A stretch of DNA of 64,000 bases. Source: Blasia pusilla (lineage: Eukaryota; Marchantiophyta; Marchantiopsida; Blasiales). Positions 29,920-44,989 of this stretch are shown one piece after another. A model generated the notes under the pieces. That model ran no database searches, was not told the DNA's origin, and was given only the letters and a program-made list of their open reading frames with translations. The DNA lies in assembly GCA_050084515.1 (NCBI GenBank), contig CM114272.1, positions 45,012,001-45,076,000 of the forward strand, given 5' to 3'. A program made the translations under genes and the position numbers. Positions within the stretch are counted from its first letter, which is position 1. The number at the start of each line of letters is the position of its first letter.

Positions 29920-30382
29920 AATATGGTATGAGGGCTTGTAAGCCAATCCCTATACCGTTGGACTAAAGTGTGAAGCTAAGAGTGGATGAAGGAGAGTTGC
30001 TTGTAAATTCTAATATGTATAGGCCCATGGTTGGAAGTTTGACTATAACTAAGCCAAATTTGAGCTATGCAGTTGATCTAGTGAGCCCATTTATGCAAGC
30101 ATGTCAAAAATCTCACCTTGATGTTGTGAGGAGGATTATGCGGTATGTAAAATTTTGTGTTCAATTTGGGCTTCAATTTGAACCTTCTTCAAGTTTACAA
30201 TTACAAGGATTCACATATGCTGATTAGGCAAGAAGCGTGTCTGATAGACACTCCTCATCTCGTTATTCATTATCTTTGGGAAGTGTAGTTATAAGTTGGG
30301 TTTCAAAGAAGCAACCTACAGTTGCTTTATCTTCAACAGAGGCTCAATATAAAGAAGCAACCAGTGCAGTATGTGAGGCACA
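29920..30382 (+). pseudogene. Copia RNase H, truncated
   Basis: MYRPMVGSLTITKPNLSYAVDLVSPFMQ, then after a stop DRHSSSRYSLSLGSVVISWVSKKQPTVALSSTEAQYKEAT. The catalytic Asp of 'YADWAG' is followed by a stop. Coding sequence ends at VCEAQ where the GC-rich repeat begins. Confidence 0.85.
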
Positions 30383-31423
30383 AGGTTGCATGCGGATAAA
30401 GTCCATGTCCACGGACATATGTCCGTCCCAAGGATGAACATGTCCGTGCGGGCCCGGGTGCAGGTTCCATGAGCCCCCGTGGCCCGTACCTGAGCCCTTG
30501 CATAGTGAGCGATCCGCCCTTTTCCGGCCATTGCGCATCATGTCGGACCCCTATTTTTCTGTCAAACTCGCGTTGCGGAAAATTTGGGTTGCGTCACGCC
30601 CTCTAATTTGTCGCTTCGAGCCTAGTGCGTATGCGGGCTCTAGGGCCCGCGAGCCCCCCACCCCAAAGTACTCCCAAATTTTTGGAGTACTTGGATTTTA
30701 TTTGGGACCAATTTGGATATTTGCGCTCCTTGTTGCATCTGAAATAAACTCCAATTGACTCCACATTAAGTGAGTGTTTATGAGTGTAGAAATCTCTTAT
30801 TTCACTAAACTTGTTTGGTGATTTTGAGATTTCCGGTTCATAGACCCGAGTGTTTAGACTTGTTCCATTGGTTCTTCTTAGTACATCGAGGATGTGGAGG
30901 TGATCAAGGAACCTTCTCTAAACATGCCCATATCTACCTATTCCCTTTGGGACCCCAACCCTAAACTTCCATCATTCACGTGCTCGTACATTCTGAGCCA
31001 TTTTTTTAGCATCTCTCCTCATTCTCTTTCCGGTATTTTCTTATCTCAACCCATATATTTCTTTCCCTTGTATTTTTTTAAGATATTATTATCTTCTTCA
31101 TCCAAGGGAAATGTCTATTGGGGTTGGATCATCGAGAGCGGGAGAGAACCGAAATGAGTCCAATGTCGATGCCAAGAGGCAAAGAGCAACTCTGAGGAAT
31201 GATTTTAACATGGCCTTAAGAGAGGCATGGTTAGACTGGTTTTTCCAGCTTTCTATAGACAAGGGACGATCCTATATTTCGAGGGGTATGGATGGTTTAC
31301 ATGACTACACCTTGGAATTACATAGATTTTCCAATAGAGTGGCAAAGGCATTTGACTCGGAAGTGGATGCCGTAGAGGCACAAGTAGAAAACCCCCCTCT
31401 GGATGACTCAAAAAAATGATTGG
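30383..31423 (+). mobile_element. GC-rich dispersed repeat with Gag-like ORF (copy 3)
   Basis: Starts AGGTTGCATGCGGATAAAG inside the copia RNase H region, with palindromic GGACATATGTCC and GAACATGTCCGTG motifs. It shares the AT-rich middle with copy 2. The ORF at 31111-31419 (102 codons, MSIGVGSSRAGENRNES...) contains ALREAWLDWFFQLSID and MDGLHDYTLELHRFSNRVAK, weakly like the capsid region of MP Gag (W-FQ...MDDYHKFFHRY). The capsid reading is tentative. Confidence 0.55.
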
Positions 31424-31449
31424 ATGTTACTCAAACCGGGGCTATGAGA

Positions 31450-31780
31450 ATTAGTAATTACTTAACCAGTCCATAGTCATAAAAATGACTCCTAGTCGTA
31501 TAAGTTGTTACTGAAACCGAGGGTAGTCATATGTGAGTCTCATTTTTTATACTCAATATAGTCACTAAATACGACTTCACATAGTGATTGTTTATGGTCA
31601 TAAACAATGACTAGACGAGTCATGAAGATTGACTAAATAAGTCATAAACAATGACTCGACAAGTCTTAAGGAATGACTCAATGAGTCATAAAGAATGACT
31701 TTGAATGACTACTCTAAGTAATAAATAATTACTTGACAAATCACAAAAGAATGACTATCAGTCATTAAAATGACTTGTCC
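31450..31780. repeat. Subterminal repeat cluster of the CACTA-like element
   Basis: Short repeats in both orientations built on AATGACTC and GAGTCATAAA recur at roughly 20-30 bp spacing. CACTA transposases bind such motifs. Confidence 0.6.
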
Positions 31781-32910
31781 ATATCATTTACAATCCTATT
31801 ATATGACAAACAATATGCAAAACAAGTAACACAAAAAACCCAGTCTTTCATGTATTACAAGCTTGCTTTATTGTCGACAAAACTATTTACATCACATTGG
31901 ATTTTAGAGTCCATTTTGTATCCATGATAACCCTTACATCCAAATGACTCCTTCCTACATATGAATGACTTGGTGGTTGGCTTCTCTCTTAGATCCAAGA
32001 AAAGAGAACCCTGCTTTAGGTCCTAATGATACCAACACCGTGTCGAATCATTCAAGCCATTTGTGTGGCTGCCTAGTTTTCGTCAAAGCACAAATTTCCC
32101 TTCCTTGCCTTGAAGTTCCCGCCACAAGCCTACCTTCACTCAACATTCACATTAGAAAATAGCCAAAGGGTTAATCCGCACAATTGCCCGTCCCAAAACC
32201 CTCAAGCAATTGTGGAATGGCAGAATGTGAATATTGTGAAATGCATATGCACTTGGTCTAGACTCCAAGATGAATTCCCCATGGACCCACCTTGAATGCC
32301 TAAAACCCACGAGCAACTCAAAAAAGGCAGATTGTAAATCTTGACATGAGAAATGCATGTGCGTTATTTCTTGACTTCAACAACACATTCCCCATGCACC
32401 CACCTTAAACGCATCATCGTGAGCCAAACTTCAGTCTACATTCACATGCAAGGCAACAAGTGGGTTCTCAAAGCCCTTAATCCTAAAGGAAATCATCACC
32501 AAAATGACAATTTATCCATTTCTTGAATATCTCTAGACTCCAAAGATTCCTACTCCTTCATTGGCTTAAGACACCTTCCCTCGACAACCACATCAAACTG
32601 TAGCAAACGGGTGATCCCCAAGGAAGCCTAAGGGCCATAGACAGCTCAATGGACATGAACACACAAACCTGGGGTGGCGATAGTTCAGAAATTATAGTAA
32701 AAAAGAACTTAAGTCCCTTGTGACAAAAAGTGTAGACAAGGAGGAAATTCCTAGCTTTGATTGTCTAGCCCAAGAAAAAATCCCCTCCGTACTAGGTAAG
32801 GTGGACAACAAATCCATCACTCCCAAGTTCTTACTACGAACCAAGATCCGATCCCTCCGATTGGATTCCGCTCTCCCTACGTTGTTGGACTCTAAGAATC
32901 CACCACTTTT

Positions 32911-33031
<121 letters not shown>

Positions 33032-33746
33032 TATGGCTTATCTAGAAGTACTACTTTTGTCTTAGGCACGAGTTCCGGATTATTTTTCTTCAATGAAGCG
33101 TCTCATCCGATAGTCCCTTATATAAATGGTTTTTCCTATGCTGCAATCCTATCCCCACAACAGCAAATAACAAGGCACAAGGAAGGGCTCTAGAAGAGCC
33201 TCTTGCGCATATGCATCCAATACCAACAAAAATCCTTTTGTCATGATTAGGGATACCAAAGCGTGGTCCTACTCCTAACTGTCACATCAAAAGTCTAAAG
33301 TCACTATCTTCTAGCACCACCATAGCCACAAGACAATCCTGTCAGTCACAGATACCGATCTATCAAGAAACTAGTATATTATAGCAGCTACATACTATTA
33401 TAGATGACATTTCCCATTGAACCACAAGAACCATGTTCATTTCCATCTATGCCACTTTTTCCCTTACATGTAAGCACAAGACACTCCTGTCAATGACTCC
33501 ACAAATACAATTCTATCAAGAAAGAAGTTGCAACAAGTTGATGGACATATAGCACAGGTGAACATCCCACCCAAGAACAATCTACAAGAAAGTGATGGAG
33601 CTCTTGCAGGTAGACGACTCATAGTAAGCAGCAAAAGACGCTCGCTCGCAGGAACACCCTTCAGGTCTTTTGGATTCCTAATCAGTCCTGAAAAGTGGGA
33701 AATACTCCGATTTCCAAAGCACTAGCAAGAAACAAATCCATACTGT

Positions 33747-34490
33747 GTGGCGATCACTCCTTCAACTGTACTAAGCCCCATGAAATCCTATCGATTCCGA
33801 GAGGAACAACATCATCTTGGCAGGAGCCACGAAAACCTTGAATGTGTGATGGTGTACGTAGTAAGAATAAGATCAAACAAACCTTGCAAACAACCAAGTA
33901 GATCATCCTTGCGAGTCCTCCAGACATGCAGTTCAAGGGATCATCTAGATCTTCTCTCAGAGCCAAATATTTGCCCTAATTTCTTCCCAACCTTCAATCA
34001 ACCGCCCAACAAAGATAAGGTCACTATAGCAGTTCAGGGCAAAGACATGGAGAAATACGACAAAAAAATAGAGAGCCAAGTGCTAGGTGCGATCTTATTC
34101 AATACATTACAATCCAAGAATTGGAGCTTGGGTTGAACATCGACAGATCAAATCCCCCACCAAAACCATTTTCTGATAGGTATCCTCCATTTTTGGCAAG
34201 AAACAATAATGTATGTTCAAATTGCAGAAGGATCGGGACCACTCGATTGATTGATTCCATTGCTGCTCATAGAAAACCTTCATACAAAATCCACACACTA
34301 GTAACACTCTCTCCAAAGAATCCTTCCTATCACTTTTTGCCCTTTGCAATGTACGTTTTGCAAGTACAATGTAGCACATTGAGAATCCATTTGGTTCCCA
34401 CGCACTCTCCCCGTCCCTTTCCAAAAGTTGCAGCATTGAGGCGTCGAGCATGGACTCTACCGCCAACTCTTCGAGCATTGAGATAAACAA
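33747..34490. other. Overlapping open frames of unknown nature in the CACTA-like element
   Basis: Open frames of 121-129 codons occur on both strands (33747-34136 and 34121-34486 plus; 34107-34490 minus). None matches a family I know, and opposite strands cannot both be judged from sequence alone. They may be remnants of captured host sequence. Confidence 0.2.
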
Positions 34491-35464
34491 ATCAATTGAT
34501 AGATAGCGAATACCTTTGGAAGTTGTTCTCGAAAATCAGCACTACCAAACTCCTCCTTTTAAAGCAATGCAGTTATTGCTGGATACTACAAAAGATTCAA
34601 AGAAAATCAGCAAGAAATTAGGAATGGCTATGAACTCGCGACATTGCAAATGACACTTAGTTCATTCAGTAACATTCTGTTCAGATGGAAGTAGGAACGA
34701 AAATTTTTTTTTACTGATGTGGCACCGGATTTGATGCTAGATTATAATCTTCTTGACACTGAGTTAACGCTAGAGGAGCGAGTGCGGCCTTCTTCAAGGA
34801 TTCATGCTTCCTCAAACTGATCGCACTTGCCTCAAGCTATTCCTTTGTCAATTGAATGAACTTTGTGATTTCAAAACCTCGCACCCATCTACCAAAAGCA
34901 TATGCTCGTGCGCAAATTGAGCGCGTAACAATAGAGACAACTGGGCCTGACCTGAGAGCGGACTAAAAAATTCCAAAAAAAACCCTAAACTTACACTTGC
35001 TACAAGCATTCATGTCAAAGACAAAACTCTAGGCGTTCATTTTGAGAGAAATTTCAAACAAAGGCGAGGAGTTTTTTACAAACAAATAGCAGACATACCC
35101 TTTGAGTCGACTATTTGTTTGAAAAAACCTCCCGCCTTGTTTTATGTAAGTGGAGGCATGTTAAGTAGCCTCCACTTACATAGTTTATACTCCTCCATGT
35201 TTCTTTCTACAACCATGTTGCATGTAACAAATACTTCTGGAAAAGTATTGTCTTTTGATATCAAAAAATATTTTCGTGATTGTACTCCCCTCCCCCCCCT
35301 CTCCTTCTCTAAGTTTACACTAGTCACTAATTGTAACTTAACCATCTTGTGAGTAATGATCGAGTCAATTACTCAATTTTGGAGTAACTAAGTGTAATTC
35401 AAATGACTCCTAGTAACATAAGTCACGACTATATGGGTTAAAAATGGGATGTTTTCTCCTAGTG

Positions 35465-36168
35465 AGGTTGATAGGTTGACTAAATTTTTTGCCCAACAAG
35501 GTATTAACTTGGAGAGAGCGAATGTCGATCTCAAGACATATAAGGATGAGAAGCAGAATGCTGCAGAGTCGGCTCTCTCATAAAGATTCTGTATAGAGTT
35601 AAGAAGTTTTCAACGTCTTTTCAAGCAACATAGTATTTCTCTGGGGCTGATATTGACTGTTCCATGTACAATAACTTTAATTTTCGATAAGAATGTAGTA
35701 ATAGGACATGACCCGAGCAATATTGTGGGAATCGGTTTACACGGAATTGTGTACCGTTGTAAAATAAATAGAACCCATTGCTTTAGGGAAGAAATGAACT
35801 ATTGCATGAAGGTGTATAAGGAATCATCTCTATCAGGATCTAGAAAATCGATGATGCGAGAGGAGTTGTTTGCGAGTATCTTACATCGCGGTGTTTTTCG
35901 CATGGTGGGAAGATTGATCGAGGATCCACCGCGTGCCATTTTTCCGTATTAGAATGGTAGACACCTTGAAAATTGGTTGCGAGCATGCCATAACTTGAAG
36001 AACGATGGGGGGGAGAGTTGGAAAAGATGAGATGTCTCGCAATAGCATCAAACGTCGTCCAGCTTGTGGTTGCTCTTTTTGGTACCATGGAGAGTCTTCA
36101 CAAGCATGGGGTTTTTCACAAGCATAGGGCCTCTTAATCTCCCTTTTAGAAAGGCCACTGAAATCTAT
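35465..36168 (+). pseudogene. Protein kinase fragment between two CACTA ends
   Basis: A coding-like stretch (35653-35952 open) has a glycine loop VGIGLHGIVYRCKI, a Lys-containing strand YCMKVYKESSLSG, an alpha-C-like REELFASILHRG, RMVGRLIEDPP and HLENWLRAC; further on, in another frame, VVALFGTMESLHKHGVFH matches the alpha-E/catalytic-loop approach. That is the N-lobe and hinge of a protein kinase with stops, no catalytic HRD and no activation segment. It was probably captured or left as flanking gene debris. Moderate confidence because I identified it from motif pattern only. Confidence 0.5.
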
Positions 36169-36310
36169 CACTAGTAGAAAAAGGGTGGTTTTAAACCCAT
36201 AGGGTTGTGACTCGTGTTACTTAGAGTCATTTTAACTACTATTAGTTACTCTGAAACCGGCATAGTGACTCAAGAATTACTCATACGGAGGATAGGTCAC
36301 AATTAGATAC
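36169..36310 (+). mobile_element. Left end of a second CACTA-like element
   Basis: CACTAGTAGAAAAAGGG followed by GTGACTCGTGTTACTTAGAGTCATTTT, similar to the inverted end at 35464. The matching right end was not found downstream, so its extent is unknown; it may include the (CT)n array. Confidence 0.6.
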
Positions 36311-39360
<3,050 letters not shown>

Positions 39361-39930
39361 CTTTTGTATGAAGCTCTACGTGAGGATCTTGTAGAGAAGA
39401 TGGAGAGAGATCCCAGAGTTTGTGTGATGGGAGAGGATGTTGGTCATTATTTTGGCTCTTACAAAGTTACAAAAGGCTTTGCACAGAAGTTTGGTGACGA
39501 GAGGCTACTAGACACTCCATTCGCTGAAAATTCCTTCACAAGGATTGGAATTAGTGCAACTATGACTGGATTGTGGCCACTCATAGAAGGCACGAACATA
39601 GGTTTCTTGTTGCTGGTCTACAACCAGATTTCCAACAAGTGTAAAATTGTACACTACACCTCGGGAGGCTAGTTCATTATCCCATGTGTTATCAGAGGTT
39701 CAGGTGGTATGGGTAGACAACTTGGGGTAGAACACTCTCAATGGTTGGAATCCTACTAGGTGCCAGTCTGAGGATTATCATCATGGAGAACTTCTTTGAC
39801 TACCTAAATGTCCCTATTAGATTCCTTTCTTCATAGGATGTACCCACTCCTTAGTCACGTCCGTTGGAGGAGCTCACGATTTTTCAACCTCATCAAATCA
39901 TCTCGCTTGTGGAACAATTATTGGCCTATT
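39361..39930 (+). pseudogene. Pyruvate dehydrogenase E1 beta subunit relic (plastid type)
   Basis: 39364-39672 reads [60 protein letters not shown] and [14 protein letters not shown], the N-terminal part of the thiamine-diphosphate enzyme's beta subunit. A stop replaces Gln after HYTSGG, then VIRGSGG and EHSQWLESY continue in frame to another stop. After a large gap the C-terminus appears at about 39835-39930 (DVPTP*, RPLEELTIFQPHQIISLVEQ). The middle (cofactor-binding and transketolase C-terminal domain) is missing. Lack of introns in the first block fits either a retrocopy or a single captured exon. Confidence 0.85.
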
Positions 39931-41453
39931 TGCTATAGATTTATCTACCATAAAAGAAACCTCCAAGACTGCAGGTTGTCTACCATAAAAGAAACATCTA
40001 TTCAAACTCTCTGAGAAACATGGAATTTGTTACAACTAATCTCTCTGGGGTTGGGACTGGTGGAGCTCTCCTTGTTTCTTGGTAGTGAACCTTCTTGTAC
40101 TATTGTTAACCATTTGAGGGGCTTGAATTGGACGACTAATCCATAGGGTGTTGGAAGACCTATCCAGACAAATCCTGGTGGAAAGTTATGCTATAATTGT
40201 CTTGCTTCAAGGATTAAGTGACTCGGGTTAGGTTCCATGATAAGGTAAATAGGATTTGTGATGATGCAAGACTAGGAAAGATCGGAAATACTTGACCAAC
40301 GGGGCATGCTTTGTAGTCCACAAAATCATGCCAGATTTATGTAGTGGGGTTAGGTGTGACTCTGATTGTAATGTGGGAGAGTGTCTCGGTCAGCCCTCCG
40401 AACATCTCCACTGTTAGGACCTTAGTATAAAGTATAGCAAGATGGTTTGAAGAAAAATATAGATACAAAGGAATTGCATGGAATGAAGGAAGTCCACTAT
40501 GGATATGAAGATGGTCCAAAGAGGGAGCATGTAGTAGAAAATAGTTACATCAATATGATTCATATCTTACTTCGGAAATAAATCATCACATAGGTAACGA
40601 TGTCTTGAAGTGAAACATACTGATTTGCTAAAAGATATGCATGGATATTGTATTTCTTAAACTATATTTAATTTTCAGTGCAAGGCAATATTTGGCATAT
40701 ATTAGAAAATTAGTATTACCTCCATAAAATTGGGATTTAATATTTGCATTTATCTTATCTTTATAATATGTTCCTGATCTTTTGCTTCAAAATAGTTGCA
40801 TCTCTTCAAAAGTATATTCATCACTTTCATGGATTACATGTAAGATTATATCTTCCTATTTCCAAAAGTCAATTATCAAAAAGTTGTTGTCTAACATGCA
40901 TGTGACACACTTTTTAATTTAGATATCACAAAGGTTATCATTTCAAGGTGGCACCCATAACTTTTGGACGCTTCTCATAATGAACAGAAGAAATATTTGG
41001 CAAAAATTAGGATCAAATATTATGAGTTCCTTAAAAAGTAGTTTGATGATTTTTTTTTCATATTAAAATTCAAGTCATTTTAAATATGTTTGTATAGAAA
41101 TTGATAAATCCGTTTTTAGGGAGAATATGGACGATAAGCAAAGTCCACCGACTCAACTAGGAACACAATTCTTTATATTTCCCTTCAAGTGCATGCTTCT
41201 GCCACTATATATGAAGTTCTTCTTGGCACTTCATGGTTTGTCTCAAGGTTTTGCTGTCCTTCTACCATTGTAGTAGAGCAATGTGCTCCGTTCTCTTATT
41301 CTCCTTGATGCAAGATTTTGTGTAGCGAGTAATGGATTGTTTCCAATGGAAAGCATCCGACCTCTTCCTTTCTGGCTGATCTTCACGTCCCCAAAACACC
41401 TCTGTGACAATAATCCATCTTGGTTATGCATTGTACGCCATATATCATAAATT
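39931..41453. other. AT-rich non-coding stretch
   Basis: No gene, repeat end or RNA gene recognised. Only short open frames. Confidence 0.4.
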
Positions 41454-42303
41454 TCAGGGGATAGCCTTTAGTTTTCCTTCAGCACCTCCAGTAGGAGTAA
41501 ACAACACATCTTCTACCATTACCTCTAAAAAAAATATGGTTATGAGTCCCTTACCCACATAGTCGTAAATGTGTGTACCCATGGTCAACCATCCATTCAA
41601 AACTTTGTAGCAAATATCAAAGCTAACCCAACTTCCAAACAAATTTTCTCCTTCCCTCATTCTGTCAATAAGATCGAGGCCACTAGACGACCCCGTAATA
41701 AATATTTTGAAGACATAAGCTTTGGATCCCTCGCCTCCTTGGCCTATGAATTGCTATCTATAAATAAATGGAAACCTAGAGTTTACTTTGATCTTGGGGA
41801 TGACATGCATCTCTATGGTCTTTCCATCAAGCATTTGTATTTTCCGTAATAAGTTCCTGAAGCAATTCACTATCAGCCATAAAGGCAAGATTTTCCCAGA
41901 GCCGTTTCTCCTCAACTGTTGTGATCTCCTCTTGGCCATGTATTCCCGACAATTGATCGTAAATGTATGATACCGTTGTCAATTTAATCACTCCAGGCTT
42001 AGATCCTGGAGAGTTTTTATATACCTTTGCCAGTTTTTATATACCCTTACTCGTAGGTTTCAGACCGTCAAGACCAGATAGAGTGGGCTTCAAGGGCAAG
42101 CCATAGACTCTGTATTGTCCATTGGAGTAAGGTAAGAGATTCCAAACTTTGGGATCTCCAATCTCAGGCTGGAGTGATTCACCTATAACGTCATCTGTTC
42201 CATCCATCTTGACGTCCTTGGAAACAAAGATGGTTCCAATATGGAGAAGAAATAGGAATGATAGGAAATGTTCTTCAACTATAAGAGTATTGCTAGGTTG
42301 CAC
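41454..42303 (-). pseudogene. Unidentified gene fragment(s)
   Basis: Minus-strand open pieces: 42303-42037 (...DGTDDVIGESLQPEIGDPKV, WNLLPYSNGQYRVYGLPLK), a continuation after one stop (KLAKVYKNSPGSKPGVIKL, RLWENLAFMADSELLQELI, about 42036-41840), and 41660-41454. The amino-acid usage looks protein-like and two pieces share a frame, which suggests a decayed gene or captured exon. I do not recognise the family. Confidence 0.3.
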
Positions 42304-42661
42304 CCAAATTATCTCCGATTAAGTAAGGGCCACTAGCTCGGAGACTTCACTATACATATATAGTCTATATCATGTGTGTGCAAGACCCTATTAAACCACC
42401 CCTACTTTTTTTCTGCTCTAATATTGAAGCCCCTTCTTACATCTGCGGCATGGAATTAAAGGCCCCTTTTTTAGAAGTGGCCTTTGAATATTCTAACCCC
42501 TTGCCTAAAAAAAAAAAAACTTATGTAATCAATTTTTTTTTCCAAAAAGCAAGATTACAAATAACATATTAAAATTTAAATTTTCAGAATTCATAACATG
42601 ATCTTATGAAAATTGAATTGTAATAGAAGAAGAATCTACAAATAATGAACCAGGGTGGACA
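42304..42661. other. AT-rich spacer
   Basis: A-rich and T-rich runs (A12 near 42510); no feature seen. Confidence 0.4.
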
Positions 42662-43523
42662 TCATGTCCTCAAGGTATGGTTCTCCTCTAAGAATTTATC
42701 AAGGGCCTTCCTATCATTCTCTTCTAAAGTCCATATCTTGACCAGACCCCCGCTTGTAACTCGCATGGTCACTAAACTCATTACCATCTCAATATCAATC
42801 CATCTAGTATCTACCTCATTATATTTAAACTTGTTCTTACTATTTCCTACTGGCTTATACAAATTACACATGACTTGGCATACATATTGACCACTTTCAT
42901 TCATAGGGACAGGTCTATCTAACAAATCCACTTCATATCTAGATCGAGCAAACTTGGCTCCATATTTCCTCCTAATTTTTTGAACTCTTCCTATCCACAT
43001 TATTTGATCACATCCACTCAAAATAGATGCCTCGTAAATGTCTTTAGGTCTTGATGTCTTGCCTTTTCTTTTTCCTTTTCCTCTCTCTTTGTTTGCAGCC
43101 AATGATGCTTGAGTGGATCTGTATGGTTGAAGAACACTTGGACCTGATGCAAATACAATAGCAATATCAGATCCAATGTCGAGAATAATCTTCACTTTTT
43201 TCATCTCTATTCTCAATGAAACTATTCCAATGAATAGATTCCCTCACCTTCCCTATGTGTTGGACCCTTTTCAGTCTATCTTTTGAAAGAGAAGGATTTC
43301 CCACAAGTAGACTAACAAGACTAGACTTGTATATCTGACTCCCCTCAAATGTAACTACAAGAGTTACTTTTTTTATTCTCTCTTGCCTACCATGAAGTTT
43401 TGAAGACATGAATTCCTCAAAAACATGACCAACTTCATTCCCAACAACATCTATATTATTCAATCCATCATCTAGCATATCATCTCCAAGTAAAGTAGGA
43501 CCAGTATCACTCGTGTTCCACAA
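42662..43523 (-). pseudogene. Unidentified protein in two overlapping frames (about 285 aa)
   Basis: The first frame (43523-43167) reads GPTLLGDDMLDDGLNNIDVV, EFMSSKLHGRQERIKKVTLV and YKSSLVSLLVGNPSLSKDRL; the second (43216-42662) reads IAIVFASGPSVLQPY, a basic ANKERGKGKRKGKTSR stretch, IMWIGRVQKIRRKYGAKF, YEVDLLDRPVPMNESGQYVC and RWIDIEMVMSLV. The frames overlap at a T6 run (43196-43201), where one extra or missing base would join them. It abuts the methyltransferase of MP-5 on the same strand. I do not recognise it; the basic centre and lack of introns suggest a transposon or retrocopy product. Confidence 0.4.
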
Positions 43524-43830
43524 TCAACACTCGATTGGCCTTGACATGGCCAACCGGCAATGACCAAATCAATGGGCCCTACCTGCTCTAAGTCTTGCGC
43601 CCCCAGCAATGAAATATCCCTCGGTAGGGAACTCTGGTACCCCTGTACCGCGGACCCAGACAATAAGTTAGGAAAACGTACGCGAAATAGCGCCACATGT
43701 CGAAGTGAGACGCGCCTCGTAACATCATCACTCTCCACATACAGGTACTGTTGCACCCGCACTCCTACTTGCAAAATAGCAGCTAACCCGGTGCTAATCC
43801 CTCCAAAGAGATCTAACACTCGAATACCCT
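43472..43830 (-). pseudogene. MP-5 cytosine-C5 DNA methyltransferase, N-terminal half (uninterrupted)
   Basis: The best-preserved methyltransferase core of the window: motif I LDLFGGISTGLAAILQVG, a cofactor-side acidic YLYVESDDVTRRV, a conserved ALFRVRFPNLL, GYQSSLPRDIS and motif IV GPIDLVIAGWPCQGQSSV with intact Pro-Cys-Gln (codons at 43541-43549). It is in one frame from the family's PEEGIRVLDLF onward. After ...SVDCGTR (about 43515) the homology to MP-4 ends and unknown sequence begins, so motifs VI to X are absent and the enzyme cannot be active. Confidence 0.88.
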
Positions 43831-44972
43831 CCTCCGGGATACATCACACAATGGGTGTGGTATACAAGGGTGTCATCGTAGCACTCCTTGCTACCTCGGG
43901 TTCCTCGGACCCGTCACGCTCCGGTGCAAACACCTCGCTCCACGCGGCCTGCACGTGCTCATCTGCCAATCGTCGAAGGTCCTCAATCGAGCCCCACAAC
44001 GGCACCTCTCCTCCACGGAATGATGCGGCTTCCATAACACTCCTCTCCATAGAAATGTCAGGAACGGGAGTATCCTCTGCATGAACATGTCCCTCAATCA
44101 AATCACTAGGCCAAGTGATGGCACTGCTAAATGTTGCTAAGGTCGCCACCTCTCCTAGCTGTCGCTCGATCACTGCACATGTGAATCGAACGGGTAATGA
44201 GCTAAGGCACCCATCACTTGACTGCCATCCTGGTCTGTAGGATACTGACTCCTCCCAGTAATCCAGGGAAAACCCCATTGGGTATAACACTGCTCCACCA
44301 ACCAAGACGTCGTAGGACTCTGCATGAGTCACTATCGCCTTGGCTCGCACCACGGACTCATCTGTAGGATGTCCTGGGCAAATCCTCACCACGACCTCCT
44401 GTCAGGTGATAGACTGTGGTACTCGCTCCATCCAAGGATGTCTGTATCCGGAATGGACAACGCTCCACATCGGCTCTCGTCAAGCCCAATCCTCTGAATG
44501 ACGGTTTCCCCAACATCAGGGGTTGCGCTCCTCAATCCAACAAGACGCGCTGCGGACTAAAAGCTCTACCTCCCGGACTCACCAACTAGAAGACCGCTCC
44601 TTGGTTATCCAGAAACAAAACACCAGGAGAAGCCATGGCACGCTCTATCGCGGGTCTAGCGGGCATCTCCGCCATCCTAACAACCGCAGCCTGCCATGAA
44701 TCTAACGTGGACGGCCCGAGCATATGCTCCAAGGGCAGGTCCATCACCTCCTCTGCAATCACCTCTGAATGCGATGCAGGAACTCCAACTCCACGCTCAT
44801 ATAGCGTAGCGTCCAGCCAAAAAGCCTCAGCGGGTGTACCCCCAAACGTCATGACATCGGAAGTAGAAAATAAAGGAGCGCTGTACACAATGGTGGCCGC
44901 CCCCAACAATGTGCTCGACACATGCCCCTCCTGAGCATCAATAATAGGAGTCTTCGCACTTGCTTCTCCCAT
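43831..44972 (-). pseudogene. MP-5 protease region and linker
   Basis: Minus-strand order matches MP-4: a 128-codon pre-protease frame (44972-44586, ...VFLDNQGAVF), active site VLLD*GAQPLMLGK (stop at the Ser of DSG), then an open 182-codon stretch (44392-43844) from VRICPGHPTDESVVRAKAIV through YDVLVGGAVLYPMGF (second protease motif) and the linker IERQLGEVATLATFSSAITW, HAEDTPVPDISMERS. That the stretch runs open from protease into the methyltransferase shows they were one polyprotein. Confidence 0.75.
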
Positions 44973-44989
44973 TGCCCTTCATGCCTGCA

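Larger units (their letters stand above)
25806..30382 (+). mobile_element. Ty1/copia retrotransposon, 3' truncated
   Basis: A 5' LTR end and primer-binding site at 26103-26114 are followed in copia order by Gag, protease, integrase, RT and RNase H, all with stops. The 3' LTR is missing because the GC-rich repeat copy 3 starts inside the RNase H coding region. The left LTR edge is not clear; the LTR probably covers about 25810-26102. Confidence 0.85.
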
